The notes below the pieces were generated by a model. It made no database searches. It saw only the letters and a list, made by a program, of their open reading frames with translations, and had not been told where the DNA came from. From a virus: a stretch of DNA of 50,684 nucleotides. Positions 39,412-48,369 of this stretch are shown piece by piece. The DNA is taken from IMG/VR virus record IMGVR_UViG_3300048928_000648, positions 1 to 50,684 of that record. One strand, 5' to 3'. Position numbers and translations under genes: made by a program. Each line of letters begins with the position of its first letter. The first letter of the stretch is position 1.

Positions 39412-39617
39412 AGCCACATGAACAACTGGAATATGAGATGGCAAGGGAAAACATACTCAAGGCTCTTCCGGCCATGTTGGGGATGTATGGGGCAGTAGCC
39501 AAGGCATCTAAAGCGTACTTTGACGAATTGGTTGCCGCTGGGTTCAGCGAAGCTCAAGCAATGCACATTGTTTCCACACAGGGCATTACAGCTCGCCTAG
39601 GAGGTGGGCAGTCTTGA
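39408..39617 (+). CDS. Hypothetical helical protein (69 aa)
   Basis: Coupled to the ATPase by ATGA. All-helical by pattern (NILKALPAMLGMYGAVAKAS, YFDELVAAGFSEAQAMHIVS). Short proteins of this kind are common in phage recombination operons. Function unknown. Confidence 0.68.
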   Translation: MKPHEQLEYEMARENILKALPAMLGMYGAVAKASKAYFDELVAAGFSEAQAMHIVSTQGITARLGGGQS

Positions 39618-39784
39618 AGAACGGAAAGAAGCCAACCCGCCGTCAGAAGCAAGCAATTGTACGAGCAGGCTATGACCCTGCTGATTGGCTTGTATGCAAG
39701 AACGGTCCTTTTATCCTTGAAATCATCAATAGAAAAGATGGCGAAACCAGCATTATCAGCACCGGAGAAGAACGCACTAATTAA
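39614..39784 (+). CDS. DUF6906-like small protein (56 aa)
   Basis: TTG 39614 after GGAGG. The pattern MKNGKKPTRRQKQAIVRAGY, then DWLVCKNGPFILEIINRKDG is that of the DUF6906 family found in Firmicutes phages. Basic N-terminus; function unknown. Confidence 0.8.
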   Translation: MKNGKKPTRRQKQAIVRAGYDPADWLVCKNGPFILEIINRKDGETSIISTGEERTN

Positions 39785-39805
39785 ATCATAGGAGGCAACA
39801 ACAAC

Positions 39806-40735
39806 ATGGCAAATACAAACAATCAGCTCCAAGCAATTCAAGAGGAAGTCGTAGTCGGAAATTATACGCAGAAACATCTGGATACATTGAAATCTACCAT
39901 CGCTAAAGGAACCAGCAATGAGCAGTTTGCGCTTTTTGTTCAGACCTGCGTCCGTACTGGACTTGACCCTTTCCTAAATCAAATCTTCTGCATCGTGTAC
40001 AACGGCAAAGACGGTCCTGTTATGAGTATGCAGATTGCAGTGGAGGGCATTGTAGCTCTTGCCAAGAAACACCCGCAATACAAGGGCTTTATCGCTTCTG
40101 AAATCAGAGCTAACGACCACTTCACTGCAAAGATACATTCAGGTGAGGTTGAACATGAACCGGATGTAATGAACCCGGGGGAGACGGTGGGGGCTTACTG
40201 CATCGCATATCGTGACGACGCTCCTAACATCCTTGTTATCGTGCGAAGGGATCAGGTGGAACACCTCATAAAAGGCCGAAACAGTCAGATGTGGAAAGAC
40301 TATTTTGACGACATGATCGTTAAGCACGCCATTAAGAGAGCATTCAAACGCCAGTACGGAATTGAAGTTTCGGAAGATGAGCCAACGAGTGCAAATCCTT
40401 CTATCGAGAATGTGTCTCCTTATGAGCGTCGTGATATCACTGCTGAAACGGACGCAGCAGCAGCGGCAGCCAAACAAGGGAACAAACCACTACCTGACGG
40501 AAGTCCCGAACAAGCACCAACACCTGTTGAACAAGCCTTAACAGACATGAAATTTAAATTTAAACAGCTTGGCATTACTGAGAGGGACGACCAATATGCC
40601 TATATCCAAAAGCATGCGAAGCCGAAGGCTGACGCTCCCACACTGGCAGAGCTCAAAGGGCTCCTGAAAATTATGGACATGCACCTTGCGGAGAAGGCCG
40701 CCCAGGAGCAGGCGAATGACGAGCTTCCACTTTGA
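39806..40735 (+). CDS. bet: RecT/Bet single-strand annealing recombinase
   Basis: 309 aa. The Bet-family motif QTCVRTGLDPFLNQIFCI and GDPVM-like SMQIAVEGIVALAKKHPQY are clear, with MIVKHAIKRAFKRQ closing the core; the Ala/Pro-rich C-terminus is variable. It pairs complementary strands during phage recombination. ATG 39806 after AGGAGG. Lies just after the SMC-like ATPase. Confidence 0.94.
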   Translation: MANTNNQLQAIQEEVVVGNYTQKHLDTLKSTIAKGTSNEQFALFVQTCVRTGLDPFLNQIFCIVYNGKDGPVMSMQIAVEGIVALAKKHPQYKGFIASEIRANDHFTAKIHSGEVEHEPDVMNPGETVGAYCIAYRDDAPNILVIVRRDQVEHLIKGRNSQMWKDYFDDMIVKHAIKRAFKRQYGIEVSEDEPTSANPSIENVSPYERRDITAETDAAAAAAKQGNKPLPDGSPEQAPTPVEQALTDMKFKFKQLGITERDDQYAYIQKHAKPKADAPTLAELKGLLKIMDMHLAEKAAQEQANDELPL

Positions 40736-40919
40736 TAACCAAGTTGAAATATACGTCCGCTGTGAAGACTGTCACGTTTGCGGAAATGAGATAAATCCTG
40801 GCCGGGAAGAGTACATTCGCGATTTGCGAGTGTGCCCCCGGTGCTATGGGGAGCTGAGGGGGGTTGGCAGAGTTGCCCGAGGACATGGAGCAAATGGACC
40901 TGTTCGACTTCCCTGCTGA
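40716..40919 (+). CDS. Zinc-ribbon protein (67 aa)
   Basis: ATG 40716 inside the end of bet, after AGGAGCAGG. Two zinc knuckles (CEDCHVCG and CPRC) are clear. The C-terminal part overlaps the next gene by 56 bases and may be weakly constrained. Likely nucleic-acid binding. Confidence 0.65.
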   Translation: MTSFHFDNQVEIYVRCEDCHVCGNEINPGREEYIRDLRVCPRCYGELRGVGRVARGHGANGPVRLPC

Positions 40920-41085
40920 ACCTTCCCAGCCTGCAGGCCCAGTCCTGAACGGTATGTACTACGAGCGCAGCACGGATATGTTTGTCTCTTTCGTGCTGGG
41001 CCGCAGACACTACGAGGAACCAGCAAAGGGATGTCCACACCTTAAAGAGTGGCAAGAACGGATTAAGAGGGAGAGGGCTATATGA
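40864..41085 (+). CDS. Hypothetical protein (73 aa)
   Basis: TTG 40864 after GGGGAG; an internal ATG at 40885 is possible. Sequence is acidic then basic (MAELPEDMEQMDLFDFPAEP; CPHLKEWQERIKRERAI). Overlaps both neighbours and is coupled to the next by ATGA. Function unknown. Confidence 0.6.
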   Translation: MAELPEDMEQMDLFDFPAEPSQPAGPVLNGMYYERSTDMFVSFVLGRRHYEEPAKGCPHLKEWQERIKRERAI

Positions 41086-41549
41086 ACATTTCAGTAATAA
41101 GGTTTGAATATTTCAATGAATGCCAAAACGTGTACATTGACGCGGTTGGCGATGATTTAATCCCTAAATTTGAAAACACAATCCCCGTTGAAGAGGGCGG
41201 AACCATTCACTGGGGAGTGAACGAACACGGCATCGTTAACTTCGGTCTTTGGAGAGATGACCCTAAAAAAAGACCGGAGCATGGTGGTATGTGGTCAAGT
41301 AGGGCAGGAGTTGTAGGCCCACTGATTGACCGCAAGATGGTTGACGTTGGAATCAACGGCTTTGCCGCTCACATCACGGTTGAATCCCTAGAAAAAATCC
41401 TTCCTGATGAATATGAAATTAGGGAACGGGATTCGTACGGGGAAACCGTGTATGAAGTACAAAGGAAAGACGGGAATAACGTTCCTTCCTCAAGGACAAC
41501 GACATTGAATGCTGGATATTGGTATGGAGGTCTGCCGGATGAAAGTTGA
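41082..41549 (+). CDS. Hypothetical protein (155 aa)
   Basis: ATGA-coupled to its neighbour. A soluble beta-rich protein (IHWGVNEHGIVNFGLWRDDP; GGMWSSRAGVVGPLIDRKMV). No recognised domain. Its end overlaps the start of the metallo-hydrolase, whose ribosome site it contains. Confidence 0.7.
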   Translation: MNISVIRFEYFNECQNVYIDAVGDDLIPKFENTIPVEEGGTIHWGVNEHGIVNFGLWRDDPKKRPEHGGMWSSRAGVVGPLIDRKMVDVGINGFAAHITVESLEKILPDEYEIRERDSYGETVYEVQRKDGNNVPSSRTTTLNAGYWYGGLPDES

Positions 41550-42303
41550 TATCCTGGCATCCGGCAGCAAAGGCAATTGCATCGCGCTCACATCGGGAGA
41601 TCAAACCATCCTTATAGATGCTGGTATACCTAAGACCAAAATCGAAAAGCGGCTGCTTGAGGTGGGTATTAGACCGGATGAAGTTAGATCGATATTTGTC
41701 ACTCACGGTCACGGGGATCACATCGCTGGCCTGCCCTTCGCCAACAAGTACCGGATAAAGGTTTTTGCTCCTGAGGCCGAGTGGCAGCGAATTGAGATAG
41801 TGGACGAAGATTTACGCCGCGTCATCGGAGTGCATGAACCTTTTTACGGTTGTGGTTATGAAACACACGCTTTCCACACTTTTCATAACACTTTTGACTC
41901 TTTTGGTTACGCAGTTACGTTCTATGGGAACACGGCTGCTGAGGACACCAAGGTATCTATATGCTTGGACACTGGCAAGGTAGATGCCGAGATGATCAAC
42001 GGCATGAAAGGGTCAGATATCTACATCATTGAGGCTAATCACGATGTGGACATGCAGGTAAGCTCCGATCGACCCGAAAGCGTCATTGCTCGTAATCTAT
42101 CGGACTTGGGTCATCTAAGTAATGACCAGACCGCAGCAGCGCTTCAACAGCTCATACAGGGGTGTGGTGAGCATATCTACCTTACCCACCTTTCAGGCAC
42201 TTGTAACATGCCCGCGCTGGCTGAAATGACCGTAAAGGCAGTACTAAAGCAGCGGGGATTTATAGCAGGAGAACATTACACATTGGAGGTTGTTAGCGAA
42301 TGA
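41539..42303 (+). CDS. Metallo-beta-lactamase-fold hydrolase (254 aa)
   Basis: ATG 41539 after GGAGG. The metal motif THGHGDH (His56, His58, Asp60, His61) and the distal LTHLSGT histidine are present; LIDAG precedes. Related to YycJ-type or phage MBL nucleases. In this position between bet and the replication gene it may act on DNA or RNA ends (inference). Confidence 0.9.
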   Translation: MKVDILASGSKGNCIALTSGDQTILIDAGIPKTKIEKRLLEVGIRPDEVRSIFVTHGHGDHIAGLPFANKYRIKVFAPEAEWQRIEIVDEDLRRVIGVHEPFYGCGYETHAFHTFHNTFDSFGYAVTFYGNTAAEDTKVSICLDTGKVDAEMINGMKGSDIYIIEANHDVDMQVSSDRPESVIARNLSDLGHLSNDQTAAALQQLIQGCGEHIYLTHLSGTCNMPALAEMTVKAVLKQRGFIAGEHYTLEVVSE

Positions 42304-43040
42304 AAATTAAGGTGATTAAGAAAATCCAGACCAGCGCTAAACAGTGGATTGCTCAGGGGGAAGTATTCGAAGCTCGAAGAGTTACAACAAAGTTACTGGA
42401 TTTTAACGCTCCATTCCAAATCATTTCTGGCCCGTTTGCTGGAGAGGAAATACCTTTCAAACTAGCATTGGTTTTACCGCATGAGCCCCATCCTACGCAA
42501 CAGCAATTTGACGAACTAGCCAAGCAGAATGGTGAACTGCTGGACAAGCTGGACCGTCAGACAGCCGAGCAGCTTAACAGCGAAAAGCTTCTGCAGCGTA
42601 TCCGGGAGCTGGAGACAATCGCCAACGAGCGCGATGAAATGATTAAATCCATTAAATCCGTAAGCGTTGTGATACGAGATAAGCGTAACCCTGTTGAGGT
42701 TCCTCGGGATGTAGCAAATGCGCTCGACTGGTGCCAATGGAACGGAGTCGATAACGACGAAATCGTGAGGAATTTGGCTACTGGAATCAATGGTCCGATC
42801 ATGAATGTTTTACGATCTTATGTCCATGAGGGGGGCAACGGACACAATCTGTTGTGCGCTTTGCTCAACGGTCACATCATTGCGCCAGAGAATGACGAGC
42901 TGGCAGACGAAATCGACAGCCTTACAAGCGTCTGGTTCCACAACGTTGTGAAGTCTGGCGGAGATATCGAAACGAACCGTCAGCACCTAAACCAAGTAAT
43001 TTATGAATTCATGCGCGGTTTGGATAAAACAGCAGTTTAA
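42300..43040 (+). CDS. Hypothetical protein (246 aa)
   Basis: ATGA-coupled to the metallo-hydrolase. An N-terminal beta part (IKVIKKIQTSAKQWIAQGEV), then a coiled coil (about 65-115, DEL/QNGELLDKLDRQTAEQL), then a helical C-terminus. No recognised domain. Confidence 0.75.
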   Translation: MKIKVIKKIQTSAKQWIAQGEVFEARRVTTKLLDFNAPFQIISGPFAGEEIPFKLALVLPHEPHPTQQQFDELAKQNGELLDKLDRQTAEQLNSEKLLQRIRELETIANERDEMIKSIKSVSVVIRDKRNPVEVPRDVANALDWCQWNGVDNDEIVRNLATGINGPIMNVLRSYVHEGGNGHNLLCALLNGHIIAPENDELADEIDSLTSVWFHNVVKSGGDIETNRQHLNQVIYEFMRGLDKTAV

Positions 43041-43054
43041 GCAGGTGAAACGGA

Positions 43055-43873
43055 ATGGCAAACCCCCAACTCGAAAATGGGTACGCGAGGATCGCCAACG
43101 AGATATTCGATAACATCGTGAAGAGACATCATAAATTCAACGGAACTCAATATGCGATTGTCCTGGCGGTCTGGCGATACACTTACGGGTTTGGGCGAAA
43201 GGACCATGAACTAGCCGTGAGTTTCATCGCTGAATATCTCGAAGGCGACCTGCGAGGCGTTAAAAAGGAATTATCTTATCTTATAGAACGTAAGGTGCTG
43301 GTTGTAACTGAGGAAGCTTACGGGTCCAAATCTCGTAAACTCGGATTCAACAAAAACTATGACCAGTGGCTTGTGGGGGACAAAACGCCCCCTAGGAAAA
43401 AACAATCTCTCGGGGTACAATCCTCCCCCTCTGAGGGGTCTAATCATACACCAAGAGAGGGGGACGATTCACCCCCCAATAAAGAAAGAAAGAAAAATAT
43501 AAAGAAAGAAGATATATATATGAAAATTCCTCCTGGTAAAACTCAATATGCTGACACTGTATTTTTAACACCAGAGCAGTATGAAAAGCTTTGTTCTGAC
43601 TTTGGTAAAACGAAGGTTGACGACATGATTGAAGCTTTGGACGAATGGCAAGGGAACCAGAAGCCTAGTAAGCACAAGAAGGATCATAACAAGGCGATTC
43701 GTGTTTGGATTAAACGGGATCAGGCTCGAAACGCTCCCAAAGAATCTAACAGAGCTCGGGGAGATCAAGCCTTAGATAACTTGATGCGGAAGGAGTTGGG
43801 ACAAGGTGGAACGGGCAAACGTGATATTTCTAATGAAGTACATCTCCAAGGCTTACCGGAGTTTCGTGATTGA
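43055..43873 (+). CDS. Replication initiator (lambda O-like)
   Basis: 272 aa. The N-terminal domain (MANPQLENGYARIANEIFDN, AIVLAVWRYTYGFGRKDHE) is the phage replication O-type winged helix that binds origin repeats. The middle (about 105-155) is a low-complexity linker coded by four iteron-like repeats, just as lambda ori lies inside O. The C-terminus (YEKLCSDFGKTKVDDMIEALDEW) resembles DnaD-type domains. The helicase loader follows. Confidence 0.92.
   Translation: MANPQLENGYARIANEIFDNIVKRHHKFNGTQYAIVLAVWRYTYGFGRKDHELAVSFIAEYLEGDLRGVKKELSYLIERKVLVVTEEAYGSKSRKLGFNKNYDQWLVGDKTPPRKKQSLGVQSSPSEGSNHTPREGDDSPPNKERKKNIKKEDIYMKIPPGKTQYADTVFLTPEQYEKLCSDFGKTKVDDMIEALDEWQGNQKPSKHKKDHNKAIRVWIKRDQARNAPKESNRARGDQALDNLMRKELGQGGTGKRDISNEVHLQGLPEFRD
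43375..43477. repeat. Iteron-like repeats, copy B (inside the O-like gene)
   Basis: Four units at 43375-43393, 43411-43430, 43433-43453 and 43459-43477 with the pattern GGGGGACAATC-NNN-CCCCC, the third being the most divergent. An AT/A-rich tract (43480-43525) follows. They match copy A near 5.1 kb. Most likely the replication origin. Confidence 0.8.
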
Positions 43874-44177
43874 CGAAAGGGAAGTCGAATCCGAGGTTCA
43901 AGTGTGGCATGACCTTCTTCGGGAAGTTCCCTTTGAAACAGCTATTGAAAAAACAAGGATGCTTTGTCAGACAAATGAGAAATGGGCGCCAACGCCTGCG
44001 GAGATATACCAAGCATGCCAGCCTGAGCAATCCTATTATGCTCTACAGCGGGCAGAGGAACAGGCTGACACTTTGGCTCTACAAGAATATTTAGAACAAG
44101 CCGTACCTATGCCCGACCACATCCGTAAGCGGCTGGAGAAATTACAGTCCAGTAGGAGGCTGAACCATGAGTCTTGA
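43806..44177 (+). CDS. Helicase loader (G39P/DnaI-like, 123 aa)
   Basis: The N-terminal helical bundle (MKYISKAYRSFVIDEREVES, VWHDLLREVPFETAIEKTRM, EKWAPTPAEI) is typical of SPP1 G39P-like loaders. GTG 43806 is chosen because the family usually has ~10 residues before the KISKAY-like motif; ATG 43833 is the alternative. Delivers the DnaB-type helicase to the initiator complex. Confidence 0.85.
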   Translation: MERANVIFLMKYISKAYRSFVIDEREVESEVQVWHDLLREVPFETAIEKTRMLCQTNEKWAPTPAEIYQACQPEQSYYALQRAEEQADTLALQEYLEQAVPMPDHIRKRLEKLQSSRRLNHES

Positions 44178-45501
44178 CGCTGAACGCGCAGTCCTCGGGT
44201 CAATCCTGAACAAACCTGAATTGCTAGATGATTGTTACCTCACTTCCGAAGATTTTGGAGCTGATGAAAGACACGGGCTGATCCTTACAACGCTTCGCTA
44301 TGCATATGAACAGTTCACCGGAAATCCTGACCCATTTGATCCGCTGTTGATGGTTCAACACTGGGGTGGGAATATTGCGAAGATTGGCGGGGTGACTTAC
44401 CTCATGCAGCTTCGTGATGCGGTTCCTGCGGTTCATAACTACCAGTCCTATCAGGCTATTGTCCGCGAAGCTTACGTACAACGTGAGGCCGCCAGAGCCT
44501 TTGAAGAAGCATCTGCTACAGGAGCAATTGATGTAACGGCTGTACAGGAACGAATGGACGAGCTCAACCAACTCCAAAAGGGACAGGCCGAGAACAACAT
44601 GCTTCGAATGGCGGAAGTGCTGGACGGTCACCACCTAGAAATTCTGGACCGTGGTTCGAGGGCGGGGATTACGGGAACCAAAACAGCATCCGACGACTTG
44701 AATGAGATGGGAAGCGGTCACCAGCCTGGGGATGTAACCATCGTAGCGGCACGGCCCAGTATCGGAAAGACAGCCTACATTGTTAACGATTCTGTAGCTG
44801 CTGCTGAGGGCGGAACTACTTCCGCTATATTCTCGGCTGAAATGCCTTCCAAAGACGTGTCAGAACGCCACATATGCGCCCTAGGCGGCATTGACAGCAA
44901 AAAGATACGAACGGGACGACTGACGGAAAACGACTGGGACAGCTACAGCAAGGCGCTTGAGATTTTAGAGTCTCTACCAATCTACATTGACGATACGCCA
45001 GGTATGACCATTGAGTATATTTGGCGCCAAGCGAAAGACCTTAAAAAGCGGAATCCGCGCCTAATCATTTATGTTGATTATCTTCAACTAATTGAATCGG
45101 AACGAAAATTTTCTAGTACGTCTGAACGTGTATCCTATGTTTCAGCACAGTTCAAGAAGATGGCTCGGGTGCTGGGTATCCCTGTAGTGGTAATCTCTTC
45201 GGTCGGTCGGAAATGTGAGGATCGGCAGGACAAACGCCCGATGATGTCAGACCTGCGGGATTCGGGGAATATCGAGTTTGACGCTGACGTGATTATCTTC
45301 CTTTACCGGGACGATTACTATTACCCGGATACGATATTGAAAGGGGTCATGGAGCTGATTGTAGCCAAAGGCCGCAAGATCGGTACCGGAACAATACAAA
45401 TGATGTTCAACCGGAAAACGAGTCGCTTCATGAATCTCACGAAGGACGATAAATATGAGCTTGAAAAGAAGGTGAGAGAACATGGGGCAAATCGTAGATG
45501 A
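44167..45501 (+). CDS. dnaB: Replicative DNA helicase (DnaB family)
   Basis: 444 aa with N-terminal DnaB domain, Walker A ARPSIGKTA (about 195-203), the FSAEMP and RTGRLTENDW segments, VDYLQLI (Walker B) and the C-terminal DLRDSGNIEFDADVIIFL. All key motifs of DnaB are in place. Overlaps the loader by eleven bases and follows GGAGGC. Confidence 0.96.
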   Translation: MSLDAERAVLGSILNKPELLDDCYLTSEDFGADERHGLILTTLRYAYEQFTGNPDPFDPLLMVQHWGGNIAKIGGVTYLMQLRDAVPAVHNYQSYQAIVREAYVQREAARAFEEASATGAIDVTAVQERMDELNQLQKGQAENNMLRMAEVLDGHHLEILDRGSRAGITGTKTASDDLNEMGSGHQPGDVTIVAARPSIGKTAYIVNDSVAAAEGGTTSAIFSAEMPSKDVSERHICALGGIDSKKIRTGRLTENDWDSYSKALEILESLPIYIDDTPGMTIEYIWRQAKDLKKRNPRLIIYVDYLQLIESERKFSSTSERVSYVSAQFKKMARVLGIPVVVISSVGRKCEDRQDKRPMMSDLRDSGNIEFDADVIIFLYRDDYYYPDTILKGVMELIVAKGRKIGTGTIQMMFNRKTSRFMNLTKDDKYELEKKVREHGANRR

Positions 45502-45853
45502 AGCAGGCTATCAGAAGTCGCTGGAATGGCTCGTTTCAAAGGCTCTGAAGCTGGATGATCCTTTGATTGATGAATCTGCTAAGACGAATTTGAGAAAGCA
45601 ATATGATCTTGTATCTGCAAAGGTCAAAGAATATCGGCGTGGGGAACTGGTTGCCAAATTCCCGGGCCTGAAAGAGCAATACAAGATTCTCGGGTGGACG
45701 TATCAGGAAATGGCTCCACAGCCTGAACAGCATACCTATGACACAGTGGAAGAAGCGGAGCCGACCAACACACCTACCGAGCCTGAACAGGCTCCAGAAA
45801 CGCCGCCAGAGCCGCCAAAAGCTAAGCCGGATCTATCAGGCTGGTTGGACTAG
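45482..45853 (+). CDS. Hypothetical protein with Pro/Glu-rich tail (123 aa)
   Basis: Overlaps the helicase end. The N-terminal ~75 residues are helical (EWLVSKALKLDDPLIDESAK); the C-terminal 45 residues are Pro/Glu/Thr rich and disordered, ending DLSGWLD, a short motif of the kind that docks onto partners such as sliding clamps or SSB. Family unknown. Confidence 0.72.
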   Translation: MGQIVDEAGYQKSLEWLVSKALKLDDPLIDESAKTNLRKQYDLVSAKVKEYRRGELVAKFPGLKEQYKILGWTYQEMAPQPEQHTYDTVEEAEPTNTPTEPEQAPETPPEPPKAKPDLSGWLD

Positions 45854-45869
45854 GAGAGGGGATAGAGAA

Positions 45870-46724
45870 ATGAATACAGGCGAAGTAATTAACGTCGGTT
45901 TGTATGGCGGAAAAGGGATATTCGGCGGAAAAGAAACGCCGTTGGAAGCCAGCATAATTAATTGTGATAAGCACAAAGAATGCTCCTACTATAAATCTGG
46001 CACTTGTTTGGCTGTCCGATCCCCTGGCGGGGGAGGGTGTCATTTTGGCAGAGTGTCAACGGTCAAGGGGTACACCAGCCGAGCACGGAAATATTGGGAC
46101 TTCAAGAATAAATGGAAGGGGCACCAAGCTTACGGAAAACTCCAAGCTGCGCCGCAAAAACTAGGGGTTATTGGTGACTATGTTGTGTACCCATACTCAT
46201 TTGCCGTCCTCAAAGTGGAAGAAGACAAAAGCGTGTCAATAAGCGACCCGGGGTTTTGGAATGAGCGCAATGTATTCATACCTAGAGAAATATTTGATAT
46301 TGAGCTGATTCGTAGGATATGCGCATACCGACCAAGGGCTATTTTCGGAGGTGTGATAGATAGCTATCAAAAAGAAACGGTTCCGCTGTTCCTCGCTCAT
46401 CTCAAAGAAGTCCTGCCGGAACTGTACGCTGAGTTTACGGCTGCGCACCCCGAGTACGGAGAAATCGATTATGTGGGGCGCAAGGCGATGCTCAAGACCG
46501 TTGCTCCATCACGAGTGCAATACGAGTCGAAACAATACCCACAATTCAATTCTGAGTGGCAGTGGACTGGTGAGAATTTAGTGTACAAGAAGGGTTACGT
46601 CAGTGATTTTAATATAACTAAAGATTACGTTGTGGCTAGTATTGTGCTTGAACCGGGGGATGAGGCGATTATAACGATCACAAACAACGATCAAGTTACA
46701 GCGAATACAGTATTTGTGGATTGA
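45870..46724 (+). CDS. Hypothetical phage protein with cysteine motif (284 aa)
   Basis: ATG 45870 after GGAGAGGGG. Contains a compact cysteine cluster (CDKHKECSYYKSGTC, then GGGCHFG) near residues 30-60, likely a metal site. A middle helical part (YQKETVPLFLAHLKEVLPEL) and a final beta domain follow. Conserved-looking and full length but not recognised. Confidence 0.75.
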   Translation: MNTGEVINVGLYGGKGIFGGKETPLEASIINCDKHKECSYYKSGTCLAVRSPGGGGCHFGRVSTVKGYTSRARKYWDFKNKWKGHQAYGKLQAAPQKLGVIGDYVVYPYSFAVLKVEEDKSVSISDPGFWNERNVFIPREIFDIELIRRICAYRPRAIFGGVIDSYQKETVPLFLAHLKEVLPELYAEFTAAHPEYGEIDYVGRKAMLKTVAPSRVQYESKQYPQFNSEWQWTGENLVYKKGYVSDFNITKDYVVASIVLEPGDEAIITITNNDQVTANTVFVD

Positions 46725-46750
46725 GCTTAAAGAGCAAGGAGAGGATACGC

Positions 46751-46993
46751 ATGCAACCCATAACAATTAAGCTGACTGAGGAACAACGGTTTATGTTCGA
46801 ATCTCAGGTTGACCACGCATTGATGATAGTTAAAGAGATTGATATTTTTCCTGAGAATCAACAAATCAATCTTAATGGGACTTATTTTCTGGTGGACTTA
46901 GTAGATCCACAAATTATTAAACAGGGTGAATATACGATGGCTATGGATATCACCGAACGGGACGTATACGAGAACGAGGAGGCCAAGGCATGA
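46751..46993 (+). CDS. Hypothetical protein (80 aa)
   Basis: ATG 46751 after AAGGAGAGG. Acidic, beta-like (QPITIKLTEEQRFMFESQVD; INLNGTYFLVDLVDPQIIKQ). Coupled to the MazG-like gene by ATGA. Function unknown. Confidence 0.68.
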   Translation: MQPITIKLTEEQRFMFESQVDHALMIVKEIDIFPENQQINLNGTYFLVDLVDPQIIKQGEYTMAMDITERDVYENEEAKA

Positions 46994-47325
46994 GCGAACA
47001 ATTTATAGCCATCGTAATTCCAGTGCTGGACTATCCGGTTCATGGGTACCAGCCGGGAGACATGCGGGTCAAGTTACAGGAGGAAGTAAACGAGCTAATT
47101 GAGGAAGTAGAGTCCAAGGATTATGACCAACGCCGGACGCTAAGTGAGCTCTTCGATGTGCTGCAGGTGACGGTAGGGCTGATCCGACAACAGGCAAGGG
47201 AGACTCTACCGCCTGGAGAAGCTACCAAGGTCCTGCAGAACGTTATCGCTCGGGCCAACCAGGACCACCTGTACAAGATCAAAGAGTATGGGCGGCAGCG
47301 TAACTGGGAGGCGGCGCGGTTATGA
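46990..47325 (+). CDS. MazG-like nucleotide pyrophosphohydrolase (111 aa)
   Basis: The all-alpha NTP-PPase pattern KLQEEVNELIEEVESKD with ELFDVLQVTVGLIRQQA places the metal-binding EExxE and ExxD motifs. Phage MazG-like enzymes hydrolyse nucleotides or alarmones and can dampen host starvation signals (family knowledge). Overlaps both neighbours by four bases. Confidence 0.82.
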   Translation: MSEQFIAIVIPVLDYPVHGYQPGDMRVKLQEEVNELIEEVESKDYDQRRTLSELFDVLQVTVGLIRQQARETLPPGEATKVLQNVIARANQDHLYKIKEYGRQRNWEAARL

Positions 47326-47945
47326 AGCTTTTAGCAATTGATCCGGCTATGAGAATTGTTGGAATTGACCCGGCGATTAGATTTGTGGGAATTGACCCAG
47401 CGACGACTACAGGATTTGTGGCTCTTGATATTGACGGTACTGTACTTGTTGAAAAATCATTCCGTGGCAAGGGAAAGAGCATCCCAGGCGGTATATCTCC
47501 AGAGCAGCGTATGTCCCTTGAAAACCAGCTTTTCCAACTGCTCCAACCGAGAGACATGATTGTCAAGGAAGGGGTTGCACATAGGACGCCTAAGCTCATC
47601 ACAACATCTAAAATCCATGGTGGACTTGAAGGGATGATTACACGTAAAAATCTATCTTTCCACGAAGTAGCACCAGACGCGGTGAAAAAATTTGTAGCTG
47701 TCACTGGTTGGAAAGGTCAGAAAGGGAGCATGCAACGCCTGAAAGGTACCAAGGAAAAAAAGGAAGCTATGGCGGCTGCAGCATTGAAGCACTTCAATTA
47801 CAGCAATCCCAGCAATGACATAGTGGATGCATACATCATCGCTCGTATCTCCTTGAATCTCTACCGCATGCGCGAATACATGCCGCTGCTGGACAATGAA
47901 CCTTACCAAATCGAAGTCATAGAATCCATCTTAAATAAGGCATAA
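47322..47945 (+). CDS. RuvC-like Holliday junction resolvase with repeated N-terminus
   Basis: 207 aa. RuvC fold: catalytic Asp in GIDPATTTGFVAL, acidic VKEG, and DIVDAYIIARI near the C-terminus. The N-terminus is unusual: a 27-base (nine-residue) unit occurs three times (AIDPAMRIV, GIDPAIRFV, GIDPATTTG; 47334-47414), so the first strand with its catalytic Asp is triplicated. ATG 47349 could be an alternative start. Resolves branched DNA before packaging. Confidence 0.88.
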   Translation: MKLLAIDPAMRIVGIDPAIRFVGIDPATTTGFVALDIDGTVLVEKSFRGKGKSIPGGISPEQRMSLENQLFQLLQPRDMIVKEGVAHRTPKLITTSKIHGGLEGMITRKNLSFHEVAPDAVKKFVAVTGWKGQKGSMQRLKGTKEKKEAMAAAALKHFNYSNPSNDIVDAYIIARISLNLYRMREYMPLLDNEPYQIEVIESILNKA

Positions 47946-48010
47946 CACCCGGGGCTATTGGGTCCTGCGGCGGGTAGCTGCGCCCAAAAACGCTCAGAGA
48001 GGGGCATTTC

Positions 48011-48196
48011 ATGGGAACACCCGTACCAAATCAGAAGAATGAAGTGTCTTCTCGTGGTCAGGGAGACGTTAAAACGTATACTCTTTCGCCTGAAGAACTC
48101 GCAAAGATTGTCGGCAAGCCGATACCAAAATCTCATACAAAGCCACTGACATTCCGTGCCAAAACACCGAGTAATAAGGAGGGGAAATCCACATGA
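48011..48196 (+). CDS. Hypothetical small protein (61 aa)
   Basis: ATG 48011 after GAGAGGGG. Basic, probably disordered with one helical motif (LSPEELAKIVGKPIPKS). Coupled to the next gene by ATGA. The 65 bases upstream include a GC-rich region without a gene. Confidence 0.65.
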   Translation: MGTPVPNQKNEVSSRGQGDVKTYTLSPEELAKIVGKPIPKSHTKPLTFRAKTPSNKEGKST

Positions 48197-48348
48197 AAAT
48201 ATCAAAAGAAAAACAGGAGAAAATGACTCTTGAATTTGGAGGCGGACGAATTTTTACGGATTATACTGACGAGGAAATTTTCCAACTTGGCATGTGTAAA
48301 GCTCTTGAAATCTTGAACATTGAAATCGAGGAAATCAAGGCCCCATAG
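48193..48348 (+). CDS. Hypothetical small protein (51 aa)
   Basis: Overlaps the previous gene by ATGA. Short and acidic (MTLEFGGGRIFTDYTDEEIF; ALEILNIEIEEIKAP). Function unknown. Confidence 0.62.
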   Translation: MKISKEKQEKMTLEFGGGRIFTDYTDEEIFQLGMCKALEILNIEIEEIKAP

Positions 48349-48369
48349 GGGATAAGAAGGAGGGGCAGC

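Noticed and set aside
45738-45869. Extended N-terminus of the 284-aa phage protein
   Set aside because: Arg-rich translation of the Pro/Glu-coding tail of the previous gene in another frame; GGAGAGGGG and ATG 45870 fit better.
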